A stretch of 64,000 bases of DNA. It comes from Pegoplata infirma (lineage: Eukaryota; Arthropoda; Insecta; Diptera; Anthomyiidae). Location of the stretch: assembly GCA_963921195.1 (NCBI GenBank), contig OY992536.1, positions 287,823,530-287,887,529 of the forward strand, read 5' to 3'. Position numbers and translations under genes: made by a program. Positions 22,461 through 33,822 of the stretch are shown here, piece by piece. Every line of letters begins with the position of its first letter. Position 1 is the first letter of the stretch. Under the pieces are notes generated by a model, which saw only the letters and a list, made by a program, of their open reading frames with translations, did no database searches and was not told where the DNA came from.

Positions 22461-22619
22461 AAACATATAAATACTTTTGTTGGATGAAATTGGAGAGTTG
22501 CATATCGAAGAGGAAAAAAGCTGTGTTCGATAAAATATTTTGATAACTGAATATTTTTTTTTAAACAGTGAATAAATCAATTTTGAGTAATTTTTTTTTT
22601 TTTTAATTTTTGTAAAAAA

Positions 22620-22682
22620 AAAAAATTTCGAGTGTAAATTTTTTTGAGTGTATTTTTGTTTTTTGAGTGTAATATTTTTTTT
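22620..22682. repeat. Three stacked GAGTGTA MITE ends
   Basis: TTCGAGTGTAA, TTTTGAGTGTA and TTTTGAGTGTA occur within 60 bp, each the right-hand end plus TA of the CACTC family. This suggests repeated insertion at one site or serial end duplication. No left ends were matched. Confidence 0.4.
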
Positions 22683-22722
22683 TTTAGTTTTAAGTGACAA
22701 AGATAGTTTCTAAAATATTTTT

Positions 22723-24090
22723 ATTTGGCTCACCATTCCTTTTTATTTGGCTCACCATTCCTTTTCAAGGCGTTTTTTTCATCACGGGAGTTCGGGCTAA
22801 AACCCATCTGAAATTCCCTATTTTGCTAATAACTTATGAACCACTGGACAGATTTCGCTGAAATTTGGTATTAATCTGACCGGAAGTGTAACAAATATAT
22901 ACGCCACGCTTCAGCAGGTTGCCGTATATATTTTTCATTCTTCCACTAACATTTGAAAGTTAGCGTGTTTCACACAGACAGAAAGACAGACGGACGGACG
23001 GATTTTCATGTCGTTAGGCGCGGTATAGGGTTTGATTTTAGACCAATGGTTTCTTTGGAAAAGTTTCTTAGAATTTCTTGTATATTTTGTTTTTGCTATA
23101 CGATTTTTGGGTTATTTTTGATTCATGATCGAATCCTAGACATTCTATGAACGTCCGTCCATCCGTACGTATGTCTGTATGCACCATACAGTCCAAAATA
23201 AAACAGCTAGACTCCTAAATATTGGCACATATATGCCTATAGGCAGGTTAATGGTCATAGGCAGCTTAAGTTCGTAAATGGACCAAATCGGACGAGAGGG
23301 AAAAAAGTTCCTCCTTTAAGAACTAAACCAAACTCTGAAAAACGCCCCTTTTTTAAACTTGGACCCAGGGGTCCAAGTGCAGGACTTTTATGGGCGTGAA
23401 AATAGTGATAAAATTGTCTAATTTAAGGTGATATGTATATCATGATATCATGATTCCTATAGTAATTCTCGTAAAATAGGAGGTAGCAAAAAATCTAGTA
23501 AAGTAACGAAACCTCCTTGTAAGATTTATTCCGTAAAAAAAATGATAAATTTACAATTTTCTTGGTAAAAATCTTGTAAAATTACAAAAATATTTGTAAA
23601 AAGCTTGTAAAATTACAAGGAATTCTAGTCAAATAGGAGGTAGCAAAAACAACTTACAAACTTTTCTTGTCATTTTACATTTTTTTTTTTTTGTTGAGTG
23701 TAGACGCCTGAATTTTGGCACATATATATAGGCAGGTTAAGTTTGTAAATGGACAAAATCGGACCAGGGGGAAAAAGTTCCTCCTTGAAGAACTAACCTC
23801 TGAAAAACGCCACTTTTTTACATATTTTTTGGTATTTTTGTTAAACAAATGAAACATTTTTGTGCAAGAAAAGTTCACAGTCCTGCATTTGGACCCAGGG
23901 GATTAAAAAATGTAGATTTTTTGGCCCGCACCCTTATGTGGGCATGGATGCCATGATAAAATTATCTAATTTAAGGTGATATGTAAATCATAATAAATGA
24001 TTTATAACTTTTATCACAATGGTGTACTCAATGTCCCCCACACACCCCTCTCCCATTCACATCAAAAAAGACGCCCCCTAACACTCTCAC
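22723..24090 (+). repeat. Dispersed GTCCGTCC repeat, two tandem partial copies split by a MITE end
   Basis: 23205-23440 and 23700-23985 are diverged copies of one unit. Both run through TTTGGCACATATATRYC.TATAGGCAGGTTAA, AAATGGACAAAATCGGAC, GAAAAAGTTCCTCCTT, TGGACCCAGGGG and AATTTAAGGTGATATGTA. Between them a piece ends in TTGTTGAGTG then TA (23698), which looks like a CACTC-family MITE. 22725-22760 holds a 23-bp direct duplication, TTTTTATTTGGCTCACCATTCC-like. There is no open frame of note. Confidence 0.55.
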
Positions 24091-24093
24091 TTG

Positions 24094-24255
24094 TTTGAAT
24101 TACAATTGAAATTTTCAAATTACAAATAGAATATTCGAATTACAATTAGAATCTCCGAATTATAAATTGAATCTTCGAATAACATGTAGAATTTTCGAAC
24201 TACAAGCGGAATCTTCGAATTACAAGTAGAATCTTTGAATAACAATTAATATTTT
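24094..24255 (+). repeat. Decayed 20-bp minisatellite
   Basis: Eight tandem units resemble GAATTACAAGTAGAATCTTC, with unit-to-unit substitutions but little length change. It is non-coding. Confidence 0.7.
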
Positions 24256-24259
24256 TCCA

Positions 24260-26060
24260 TGTTGTCAACTATGCTTCTCATCTTTTAGTTTGCTAAAGAT
24301 TAGAGAATGATGTGTATAATTTTCCTAAACAGTCGTGTGTTTTGAAAAAACCCGTCCAAATCGTTTGTTAACTTCATAAAATTATTATCATTATAATTGT
24401 TTAATATTTTTAACACTAAACGTTCCAGGCAAAAAATATGGATACCATACTTTGTATTCGATCATCGGATCTAATGGACCCTAAAAGGAGCATGGGATCT
24501 TTCACGATATTGTTATTTGAAACATCCTGTACTAAAACGCAGTAAATCTCTTGTAGGTTTACCTTCGAACAATTTATTTCGGTGCCATAGAAGAGGATAA
24601 ATAATAACGAAACGTAACATGCATAACAATAATAATATTTGCATACTTTCTGCTCTTAAATTATAAACTCTTGGAAAGACTAGTGTTAACAAATAATCTC
24701 CCTTTTATTTTCTTATTTCCCTAACACTTAAAACATCCATCATATTAAATGTTTTATGACACATTATGTATGTCTGTGTAGTACGAGTATATGGAATATT
24801 AACAGAAATAACTACAGAGTGTCTAGTAAATCCCATTACAGTAATTAAATCACATCCATATGAAAATTACATAATTACACACAATACTACATACCAAAAA
24901 TATTTCCGTAATAAGAGACAAACAATGGCAGAGTGGAGGAAGTCCGTCCACCAAAGCACCATAAACATATTAAAAAATAATTTACTTAATAATAAAATGA
25001 ATAAAGAAGTGGAAAAAGGACTTTGGCAGAACGAAGAGTAAGAAGAAAATTAAATATGCATATTTGAAATTGTACAGTGAAATTTAACACTTTTAAACAA
25101 TTAACAGTGAATATGAAAAAAGGGGGGTAAAATTTTGTTTAACTTTGGTAGCGTAATTTTGTTAAAAGGGTTTGGTTTTAATATTAGGAATTCCTTAAGG
25201 ATTTTTCAAAAAACAAAAATTGTTTAACTTACACATTGTTTGAGGTAACAAGGGTTAATAAAATTTTTGGAGTATAAAATTTCCTATAGTTTGAATTGTA
25301 AAGATTCCAGCAATAAACAAGACTAATTAAACAGATGGACTTTGATTTTCCTGGATGGTGATTTGTGGGACAGAAGCTAAGAAAATTTTTATAGGAAAAT
25401 ATCATATAAAAAGAAGTGAGAGTGTGGATTCAGAAAGGGTACAATTATATTAATCTGAAAAATTTTCTATGGAAGTAGAAGGTCTGAAAATCTGAGATTT
25501 TCTCCTGAGAAAAAAATATCTCAGCATCCAAAATTTTTTTTTTTAAGTTTTTATTCCATTTAAAGATTTATAACTCCTTAAAAGAATTATATTTTTTTAT
25601 ACATTTTGATTTGGCAATTTTTTGTTTTTCAATTTAATACAGTAGTCCTTGATACATGTCCGATTAAATGTATGTGAAAAATTATTATGTATAAGCTACA
25701 GTTTTTAAAATGTTTGAAGTTTCGCCGCCTTAACATACAAGTCTTGGTATTAAAGTTTAGTGGCAACAAAAAAAAAAAGAAACTTAAAAAAAAAGATTAA
25801 ATAAATTTTAAGTCGCCAACATTACAAGTTTAATCTTAACAATTCAAACGGCAACAAATATTGGCGGCGGCAGCAGCAACAACAGGAACAGTTGAACAGA
25901 AGTATTAACAGTAACATTATTCTCATAAAGAAACTACTTGTTCTTAAAGCAGAAGGAGCAAAAAATCTTCACTCCATAAGTTTTTTTTTTTGTTTTTTGG
26001 AAAACCAGTACCACAAGCACAAAAACTCAACAACATAATCCGGTCCTTAACAAATATATA
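24260..26060. other. Non-coding region, no gene supported
   Basis: Plus-strand frame 24766-25041 (91 residues) shows no recognisable domain and ordinary AT-rich composition. 25466-25540 has one or two decayed 35-bp satellite units (ATCTGAGATTTTCTCCTGAGAAAAA). 25865-25900 has a short CAG/CAA-rich stretch. No terminal repeats were found. Confidence 0.45.
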
Positions 26061-26282
26061 GGGGCATGTCACAGACCCAATTCCGTTCGGATTTGAAAAA
26101 AGTGGTTTGCTCGTAAAACGCAAAACGAATATTATTTTTTTCGGAATGAAATCACTTTCAAAAATCAAAGTGGAATTGAATTGCATAAAAGTGGTTTCAT
26201 TCCGAAAAAAAATATTTGCTTGCGTTTTACGAGTAAACCACTTATTTCACTTCCGAACGGAATTGAGTCTGTGACATGCCCC
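26061..26282. mobile_element. 222-bp foldback MITE, GGGGCATGTCACAGAC ends
   Basis: The whole element is one long imperfect inverted repeat. The left arm runs GGGGCATGTCACAGACCCAA, AAGTGGTTTGCTCGTAAAACGC and TTTCGGAATGAAA; the right arm carries their complements in reverse order and ends GTGACATGCCCC. ATA flanks both sides, a possible 3-bp duplication of PIF/Harbinger type. The minus-strand frame crossing it is a by-product. Confidence 0.8.
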
Positions 26283-26639
26283 ATAGTATGGAATCGGTTT
26301 TTTTTTTGTTGTTTCATCGCCTGACCATCATCAGTCTTGTTCGATCAATTGCTTATGAGTGGAAGTAGTAGTAGTAGTTTTAGTAGGATTTACTTTTTTT
26401 TTCGTATTATAAATTGTTCGCGTTTTTAGCGAACAAAAAAATAATCTACCATTATTTCATGTCTGCTTTTACAACTTTGTATTATGTTCATATATAACAA
26501 AATGAAGGTATGTTTAGATTTCATGATTTTTAAAACCCAGCAATATAATTAAGAAAAATTATTTCAGAAAGTTGGAATGTGTTAAGTATTATCTGGTAAG
26601 AAGCTTTTAAACTAAAATTATTCAATAAATTTCGTACAC

Positions 26640-26985
26640 AGAAAGTAAAATCGTCAAATTTAAATCAACGAACATCAATTGTAAATCAGCCAAACTTGAT
26701 ATCAACCAAATATTTAGTAAAAATGGCCGCCTGTTAGTCCATAATACAAAACTTCGATTTTGTTTTCAACAAACTCAGTTAAATAATTTTATTTCACAAT
26801 TATTTTATCATGTCAATAAATAGTGTTTGTTGAATTTTTTTGTTGAAAAAAAAAAATCATTTGTCAGATCATCAAATTGTGTTTGTTGAATTACTTTGTT
26901 GACAAAAATAAGATTTCTTACTTTTGTCTGAACAACAAATTGTGTTTGTAGAATTTCTTTGGTGAAAAAAAAATCTAAGTCCAAA
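26640..26985. repeat. ACACAGAAA MITE end and three 65-bp tandem units
   Basis: TACACAGAAAGTAAAATCGTC at 26637 resembles the left ends at 33823 and 36602. From 26820 three diverged units repeat AAATTGTGTTTGTTGAATT.CTTTGTTGA. No right end was resolved. Confidence 0.45.
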
Positions 26986-26989
26986 AATG

Positions 26990-27556
26990 GTCCGATGGTA
27001 ATCAGATTTCATGAGGTTATTGAATTACGCGTTTAACATAAACAAACAAAATTTTAATTAAATATTTTCTTTTTTTCATGAAATTTGAGAGATTTATGTG
27101 AAAATCTGGAAGGTGGTTTGTATGGGGGCTACAAGAAGAACTGGTCTGATTCCTTAAAAATTCGGAATGGTGGTTTGTGGAGACAACACTCCTATCAAAA
27201 TACGGTTATATGGGGGCTAGGTCTAAATATGGGCCGATTTTTTCCAATAGGCTTCGTCCTTGGGCCAATAGAGTCTTAAGTTTCAAATTTCAAGTTAATT
27301 GATTAAAAAATACGACCTGTATCGTGTTTACAACGTTTACATGGACAGACAGACGGACGGACGGACATCGCTAAATCGACTCAAAAAGTGATTCTGAGTC
27401 GATTTAGCGGAAAATTTTTAAATTTCAAGTTAATTGATTAAAAATTACGACCTGTATCGTGTTTGCACCGTTTACATGGACAGACAGACGGACGGACGGA
27501 CATCGCTAAATCGACTCAAAAAGTGATTCTAAATCGATCGGTATACTTAAAAGTGG
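26990..27556 (+). repeat. Dispersed repeat with a 135-bp tandem duplication
   Basis: CAAGTTAATTGATTAAAAA through GACAGACGGACGGACGGAC and ATCGCTAAATCGACTC occurs twice, at 27291 and 27426, a spacing of 135 bp and almost unchanged. Upstream phrases such as TATGGGGGCTAGGTCTAAATATGG resemble a repeat common in fly genomes, and parts match 19340-19440. It is not coding. Confidence 0.6.
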
Positions 27557-27989
27557 GTCTAGGATAACCTGACCAACCATCCCGCTTTTGGCGGGATTAT
27601 CCCGCTTTTTGATGTCTCATCCCGCCCTGAATTCCAATCCCCCTTTTTAAACAAAAGTCCCGCTTGATCCCGCTTTATCCCGCTTTTTGACTTTTGGAAT
27701 AGCAAAGTACAATTTTTGGTTATTTTAATAATATTTTGAGAAATATATTTTTGAGCATATTAACTATTTTTTACCGTATAAAGAAAATTTCAAGAACAAT
27801 TTTATTTACTCAAAAAAAACTGTTCACAAGAGAACCCTACTGGACTGATTTAAATCAAAAATAAATTAAAATTAAATTTTTACATAACATTTTTTCATTG
27901 TGATACTTCGAATATTCCGAAAAAAGCTTTCAATTAAAAAAGTATTAAACTAAAATACATGTTTCCTAATTCCCAGATACATAGAACTT

Positions 27990-29400
27990 TTTTGTATACA
28001 AAAATCCTCAGATGCTGAAACATTTTTCATAAAAGAAAAATTTCAAATACAAAAAAATTATCGGTTTCTAAAAAATTCTTCCTAAAAAAAAAATCTGATA
28101 CCCATTTCTAAAAATAAATTCTTATAGCCCCGTGGAAGAAATTTATTAGATCTGGTCTGATTTGTAAAAATCTAATGATGTCATTTGTATCTGATAAGAT
28201 CTACTAGATACGAAATTTGTCTCCAATTTTGAACTCTGGTAGATCAGATCCTGAAATTGTGGGAAAATGTCGGATCAAAAAGATCTGATCAGATAAAATT
28301 ATATTTTTTAGATCCAAACACCCGACAAAAAAAAATTATACGGAGCAATATGTCATTTGATCCCAAAAACGGAGGATCCAAAAATATATGATTATATGTT
28401 ATTAGATCAAATTTGATATAATTAGATATAATAATATCCCAAAAATGGAACGGTAAATATTATCTAATTTTGATATTATACAAAATTAGATCTAATAAGA
28501 CATAATAATATATAATTATATCTTATTAGATCTAATATGATCTTCAGTATCAAATTAGATGAAATTTACCGTTCCATTTTTGGGATCTAATTATGTCTAA
28601 TACTATCAAATTTGATATGATAAGATATAATCATATATTTTTGGATCCACCATTTTTGATATAACCGATTTAACCGATTTTTTAAAGGGGAAAATATAGA
28701 TATAGAAAATATTTGAGAAGGGGAAATTTTTAAGGTTCTAATGTTTTCTAAGATAATTTTATATAAAAAAATTATTAGGCTCTAAGACATTTTTCTAAAG
28801 AAAAATCTAAGACGCGACTTCAAAAGAAAAATTTACAGACTTAAAGCACACTTCCTTTATAAATTTCTCAACAGAAATATTTTCAGATTCTGGGAGATTT
28901 TTCATACACAAAAAAACTTAGATTCTAATATAATTTTCTATAGAAAAATTCAAAAACATTTTTCTTTTTGGAAAAAATCATAGATTTTGAAAAATTTTTT
29001 AAAAAAATTCTCAGATTCTAAAATATTATATAAACAGGAAAAATCTCTTTTTCCATATAATAAATTCTAAGATTCTGAAATATATTTCTCATAAAAAAAC
29101 AATCAGATTCTGAAACGTTTTTCCTGTAAAAAAATTATCCGATTTTAGATTTTTTTGTTCTAGAAAAATTCTTGTCCGACTCCGAAATATTTTATTCAAA
29201 GGAAATTACCAGTTGCCAATAGATTTTTTATATAGAAAATTTATAAGATTCTTAAACATTTCTCTTACAGAAGAATTCTTAAAAATTTAGATAATTTTTC
29301 TTTTAAAATATTCTTAAATTCTGAGTCAAGTATCTAAATATTTTCTAAACACAGTCTCGAGTTCTGAAACACTTTTCTATAAAAAATATATGAGATTTAC
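27990..29400 (-). repeat. Strongly decayed 35-bp satellite units inside the hAT-like element
   Basis: Recurrent TCAGATTCTGAAACATTTTTC and TATAGAAAAATTCT phrases at about 35-bp spacing match the minus-orientation units at 19.6-20.8 kb. Divergence is high and the group is interrupted by the foldback at 28374-28649 and a GATCTGATC-rich block at 28140-28330. Confidence 0.5.
28374..28649. mobile_element. 275-bp foldback MITE, GGATCCAAAAATATATGAT ends
   Basis: The left arm (GGATCCAAAAATATATGATTA, GATCAAATTTGATA, CCCAAAAATGGAACGGTAAAT) is mirrored by the right arm (ATTTACCGTTCCATTTTTGGG, ATCAAATTTGATA, TAATCATATATTTTTGGATCC). Almost the whole length pairs with itself. The target duplication is unclear. 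Confidence 0.7.
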
Positions 29401-29754
29401 TTTCTCTTATCAGATTCAGTCTACGACTCTAATTTAACTTTAGTTTTTCATATGGAATTTTTTTGATTCTAAAACATTTTAACCCAAGGTTGGTAAAAAA
29501 ATTCCTTATGTTTGCTGACGTAATCAAATTAAAATTTTTCTAGTCAAAGTTCTTATGCATTTTTTTACAGAACAAAAATTACAATCCCTTAAAAGTATTT
29601 CCAGAATTTTGTGCATTTTGGAGGGTATTTGTAATTTCGTTCAAGTCGAATTTCATTTATTAAAAAAATCCCGCTTTTTAGCTCAAAATCCCGCTTTTTC
29701 AGCCTTTCGATCCCGCTTTTCAGTCAAAAGCAGTTGGTCAGGTTAGTCTAGGAC

Positions 29755-31000
29755 GAATATTTCGGGTTGTTACAAACATCAGCACATACTCATTGTACCC
29801 TGTACCACAGTGTGGTGTAGGGTATAAAAAAAATAGTGTATTTTCAAATATGTGGGTCAATTTAACTAAACTAATTTAGAACTAAACTAATCGAGTTTAA
29901 GAAAGAAACTTGTACACAAAAAAACCTTGTCAAATTACTACAAAAATTTTTCGTAATCCCATTTTACTAATATCTGACAGTTTTCTTTGTTTTTTAACAA
30001 AAAATTTTCGATCGAAATTAACATACCTACGCCCTATCTCCGCTCCCTAAGTTGGCCCCCATACAAGTTACAGTTGGATCAAATTGTATAAAAATGTAAT
30101 TTTAAATGGAAGCCCACTTAAGGAGTGGATATAGGGCATGGGTATGTTTTACAAAAATCTAGGATGGTCAAATAAATGGGGGTCCGTCTCACCAATGACC
30201 ACTCTCGGACGCACCATTGGACCAATAGAAGCTGATTAAATAAAACAAATTTACAAAAAATAATAAAAAATTGTATGGGGACCGCCTTAATAGTTAAAGA
30301 TAGAGGGTAGGTGTGTTCAGAGAAAATGTGTGGACTAAAAAAATATTGTACATTTAATTGCTCTAAGGGCACTCTTAGGGCAATTAGAGCGGTTGCACTG
30401 TGGGCCAGGATTTCCATTTTTTGGCCAATAAGGTCTGTAAGGCAACACATATTTAAAAATATTTTTTCGGAATGTCGACATCTTGAATTTTGTCCACCTT
30501 TAATATCTTTTTATTATAGCTTAAAGTTTTTTTTTTGCATGAGGTTAAAGTCAATGTTTGAGATTTTTTTTATATTTTGTATTTATGAAACAAATAATTT
30601 TTTTTTGTACTTCGACACAATATTTTTTCAAATTTTCGGTGAAGTTCTCCTAAAGACATACCTGTTTGTTCAACACATGATATAAACTGCCAAAAAGTAA
30701 GCTATAAGCATATTTTTTTTTAAATAAATTGTGGAAATTCATACTTTTGTTGAAATCCCCCTTTTTTCAACACCAAAGTCCAAAAAAGTCCGAACGAAAT
30801 TGACAAACCTCGAACTACGATCTGTCTCTGACAATGTATTCTATTTACATTTTTGCGACCCTGTGCGACCGTTCATAAACTTTTGATGCAATAAACCAAA
30901 ATATGACGTTTAGAAATGCCCTAAAATGGAATTTTCGATATTTTTGTTTCTATTGATTTCTAATAACAAATGCCTCACTTTGACAACATTGGCGTGATAT
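29755..31000. other. Dispersed non-coding repeats, no gene
   Basis: This contains a GGGTATAAAAAA-type repeat end at 29818, text resembling the 26990-27556 family, and GCACTGTGGGCCAGGATTTCCATTTTTTGG at 30395, which is partly echoed at 32345. The two overlapping frames at 30118-30450 and 30311-30685 lie on opposite strands of this repeat and are not supported as genes. Confidence 0.4.
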
Positions 31001-31001
31001 C

Positions 31002-31353
31002 TGCTGATGGGCACGTGAGTGAATTTTGACTCACGTTGACTCACGCTCACGACAAAAAAAACAAAATTTACTCAACCGTTTTTTTTCTCACACTTACTCA
31101 CTATTTACGTGAGTAAACAAAACACCACTCACGTGTGACTGACGCTCACTCGTAACTCACGCTAAACATTTAAAACACGAAAAAAATTTTAAAAACTGAA
31201 TCAATACAATTAAATAGTTTTGACTCACGCAAAAAAATTGCACTCACTACGAATCACTCACGCAAAAAATTGTCTCACTCACGTATCACTCACGAACAAA
31301 AAATTTAATCACGCTCACTTTCGAGTAATTCACGTGACCAGCGTCCATCTCTA
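31002..31353. mobile_element. 352-bp hAT-like MITE rich in CACTCACG
   Basis: The right end GTCCATCTCTA is the inverted form of TAGAGATGG. The left end (TGCTGATGGGCACGTGAGTG) is mutated at its first bases. The interior is dense in CTCAC/GTGAG motifs, as in the copies at 11124 and 39416. The flanking octamers GTGATATC and GTGCTAAA agree at five of eight positions, so the target duplication is weak. Confidence 0.6.
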
Positions 31354-31639
31354 GTGCTAAACATTAAAGCTGGTAACGCATTTAAGCGGGCATATTTTGG
31401 CAATAGCATTTTTAATATTTTTTACGAAATTGTTAGCTTGTAGCATTATTTGTACATTTAGGATGGCAACTGCTTATTGGAAATAAAAAAGTTCTCTCTT
31501 AAATGAGCCACTGAATTTATGAACTTTTTGACGCATTTAAAAGAGAAATATTTTATTAAAATCTTCTGATAAAAGCAAAAAGAGGGATTTATAAAAACTT
31601 AGAAATTTATACATTGTACATACATTTTTTTTAAAAGCT

Positions 31640-32260
31640 ATGTCCTAAATTTTGGATCCGCCATTTTGATTTCAAAAAATCTGAGTTTGTATTCGTGTTG
31701 TGCAATAATTTCCTACTGATATTTTGAAACATTAATCAATAATTTAAATATCTTGTCCGCCATATTGGATCCGCTATTTTGAATATTTGATTCTTAAATC
31801 AGATTTGGCATTCCAAAAACCATCAAAATCAGACAACATAGATAAAAACTTAATATTTTATTTAAAAAAATCGGAGCTTATATTCGTAATTATTGACCTT
31901 AAATACATCAAAAATTACTAATTTAAGTACAATTAGCTAAGAATTACAAGAGCATATTCGCCATATTGGATCCGCCATTTTGAATTTCAAATCTTTAATT
32001 CCAAAATCAGTTTTAACATCCGAAAAACCATTAAAATCGAAGTTTTTGGCCAAAAGAGACAACATATAAAAAATTTTAAATTTAAATTTGTCGCCATATG
32101 GATCCGCCATTTTGAATTTTAAAAGTCTGAGCTCATATTCGTTATTAACGACCCCAAATACATCGATAATGAATATATTAAACACAATAAACAAAGAATT
32201 AAAAAATCATGTCCGCCATTTTGGATCCGCCATTTTGTATTTTGAATTTTTTTTTCCAGA
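31640..32260 (+). repeat. Five diverged repeats around GGATCCGCCATTTTG
   Basis: TTGGATCCGCCATTTTGA or a close variant lies near 31652, 31764, 31963, 32098 and 32217, usually preceded by a second GTCCGCCATATT. Several are followed by CTGAG.T.ATATTCGT. Spacing is irregular (about 110 to 200 bp), indicating a decayed tandem array. Minus-strand frames here are read through the repeat. Confidence 0.6.
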
Positions 32261-32643
32261 ATCGTGATCAGCGATCCTTTAACATCCATATGCAATACTT
32301 TTTTGACATATAGGCTAAGCGGTCTATTTATGGCCAAAATTCAGGGATGCTGGCCCACAGTGGGTTGGAGCAAATTTTAAAAAAGTGTCATTTTATTTCA
32401 TTTTTTGTTCCGAAGAAATGTTTAGACGTAAAAAATAATAGGCGTCGGTCTTGGAAATGACCCCTCTATGACGCACCATTAAAGCGGTAGAAATGATTTT
32501 AAGATTGGAAAATTACAATAAAATTTTTCAAAAAATTTTAAAAAATAGTAATAATAGATATCCCACGATCCTACTAGGCAAAAAATTTGTAGAATCGATA
32601 GCAGTTTTGCACAAAAAAATTTCAAAAAAATCACAGAGTACAT

Positions 32644-33024
32644 CGTCACCTAAAATGCAAAAGGCCCTAACTAACATTTTATTAATTTTACCGGAGAAGC
32701 AAAAAACCGTAAAGAGTAAAATTTTGAATTTGTTAATAACTTTATTGGTTTTGATTGAATTGTGCTAACATTTTGTGAGGACGTACGTTTTGTTAATATG
32801 TATTAAAATTAATCACAAAATGATTAAAAAATGTATTTGTAGTTGCGCCCATTGGCGATTTCGTAATTCACATGTTTTTAATTTTTGGCTATAAAATCGC
32901 TAATTTTTATTATGTGACCCTAATTTTTTGTAAGGACTTGTAGGTTAATAAAATACATCAGAATCAATCAAAATACTGATTTTGAATTTCTTGTTAGTTA
33001 GGGCCTTTTGCATTTTAGGTGACG
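32644..33024. repeat. 33-bp perfect inverted repeat, 315-bp loop
   Basis: CGTCACCTAAAATGCAAAAG and its continuation at 32644-32676 are exactly the reverse complement of 32992-33024. Within the loop a TTTTGT.AGGAC.T phrase followed by GTTAATA recurs near 32772 and 32926. No target duplication was identified. The identity of the arms against a decayed background suggests a recent element or a structural constraint. Confidence 0.75.
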
Positions 33025-33029
33025 ACATA

Positions 33030-33820
33030 CACTTTCAAAAATGAGATTTAAATTTTAAAACTTAAAAATCGCATACTAGAGCAATTTTAAGATTTTTTGG
33101 ATTTATTTTAAAAAGTACGAAAAAAACAAAAATTAAAAAAAAAAAATTTTGCAATTTGGACCATTATTAAAGAAGTTATGAGTAAAAGAAGTTTGAGTAA
33201 AGGAACAAACTACCAATTTTTAAAAATTCGATATCTTTTGAACGGGTCATCAAAAAAAAAATCTGAAAATTTACCACGAAGGAGTTTTCGAAGGGTAGTA
33301 AAAACAGTAGTTGTCCGATTTGACATGGAATGCCCCATATATAATAAATTTTTAATTTTTGGAAATGTTGCTATAGAATTAATCGAAATATACAAGAGAT
33401 ATACCCTAAAGAATCTAAATTATTCGTGCAAAATCATTCCTGAATTTCACTCCGAAAAAATGTATTATCGCTACGAAAAACTCTTCAGTAGAATTGCCTA
33501 AAAAAGTGTTGCTGGGTTATTTCAACATCACCAAAAAACCATAATAATCATACTACTCATCATTAATACTATCATTATCATCTTCATTTTATAACCGTGA
33601 TTATTGTCATCGTAATCATCATTGTCAATTTCGTTGTTGTCGTCGGGATTATGTTTTATTTATGTTTCTGGTAGAATTTAACTTCAATAAATGTCCAGCA
33701 AATATGTGGAGCATGTGTTTTGCTGTTTCAAATTTTTGTCGTAAATTTTTATTTTATTTGAGATGATCGGTTCTGCTTACTGTTTTTTAGTTTTTTGTTC
33801 TTTGCTGCTTTTGGCTACTG
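33030..33820. other. Non-coding region, no gene supported
   Basis: The plus-strand frame 33178-33501 (107 residues) overlaps an ATATCTTTTGAACGGG phrase of the kind found in dispersed insect repeats. It shows no domain. 33545-33650 is an ATC/ATT-rich simple-sequence stretch. Confidence 0.4.
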
Positions 33821-33822
33821 TA

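Larger units (their letters stand above)
27565..29745. mobile_element. 2.2-kb hAT-like non-autonomous element
   Basis: The ends TAACCTGACCAAC and GTTGGTCAGGTTA are inverted repeats. The 8-bp sequence GTCTAGGA flanks both sides exactly (27557-27564 and 29746-29753). Subterminal ATCCCGCTTTTT motifs, several per end and in opposite orientation, reinforce the pairing. An 8-bp duplication fits the hAT superfamily. There is no transposase frame. The interior holds decayed 35-bp satellite units (about 27990-28100 and 28720-29400) and a GATC-rich foldback. Confidence 0.85.

Noticed and set aside
24766..25041. 91-residue plus-strand frame as a gene
   Set aside because: It has no recognisable motif, initiation context or neighbouring exon signals, and its length is within chance for this composition.
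30118..30685. Overlapping frames of 110 and 124 residues on opposite strands
   Set aside because: Both run through repeat sequence echoed near 32345, and neither resembles a protein family.
33178..33501. 107-residue plus-strand frame as a gene
   Set aside because: It lies in a dispersed repeat with an ATATCTTTTGAACGG phrase, has no domain, and has overlapping minus-strand frames of similar quality.
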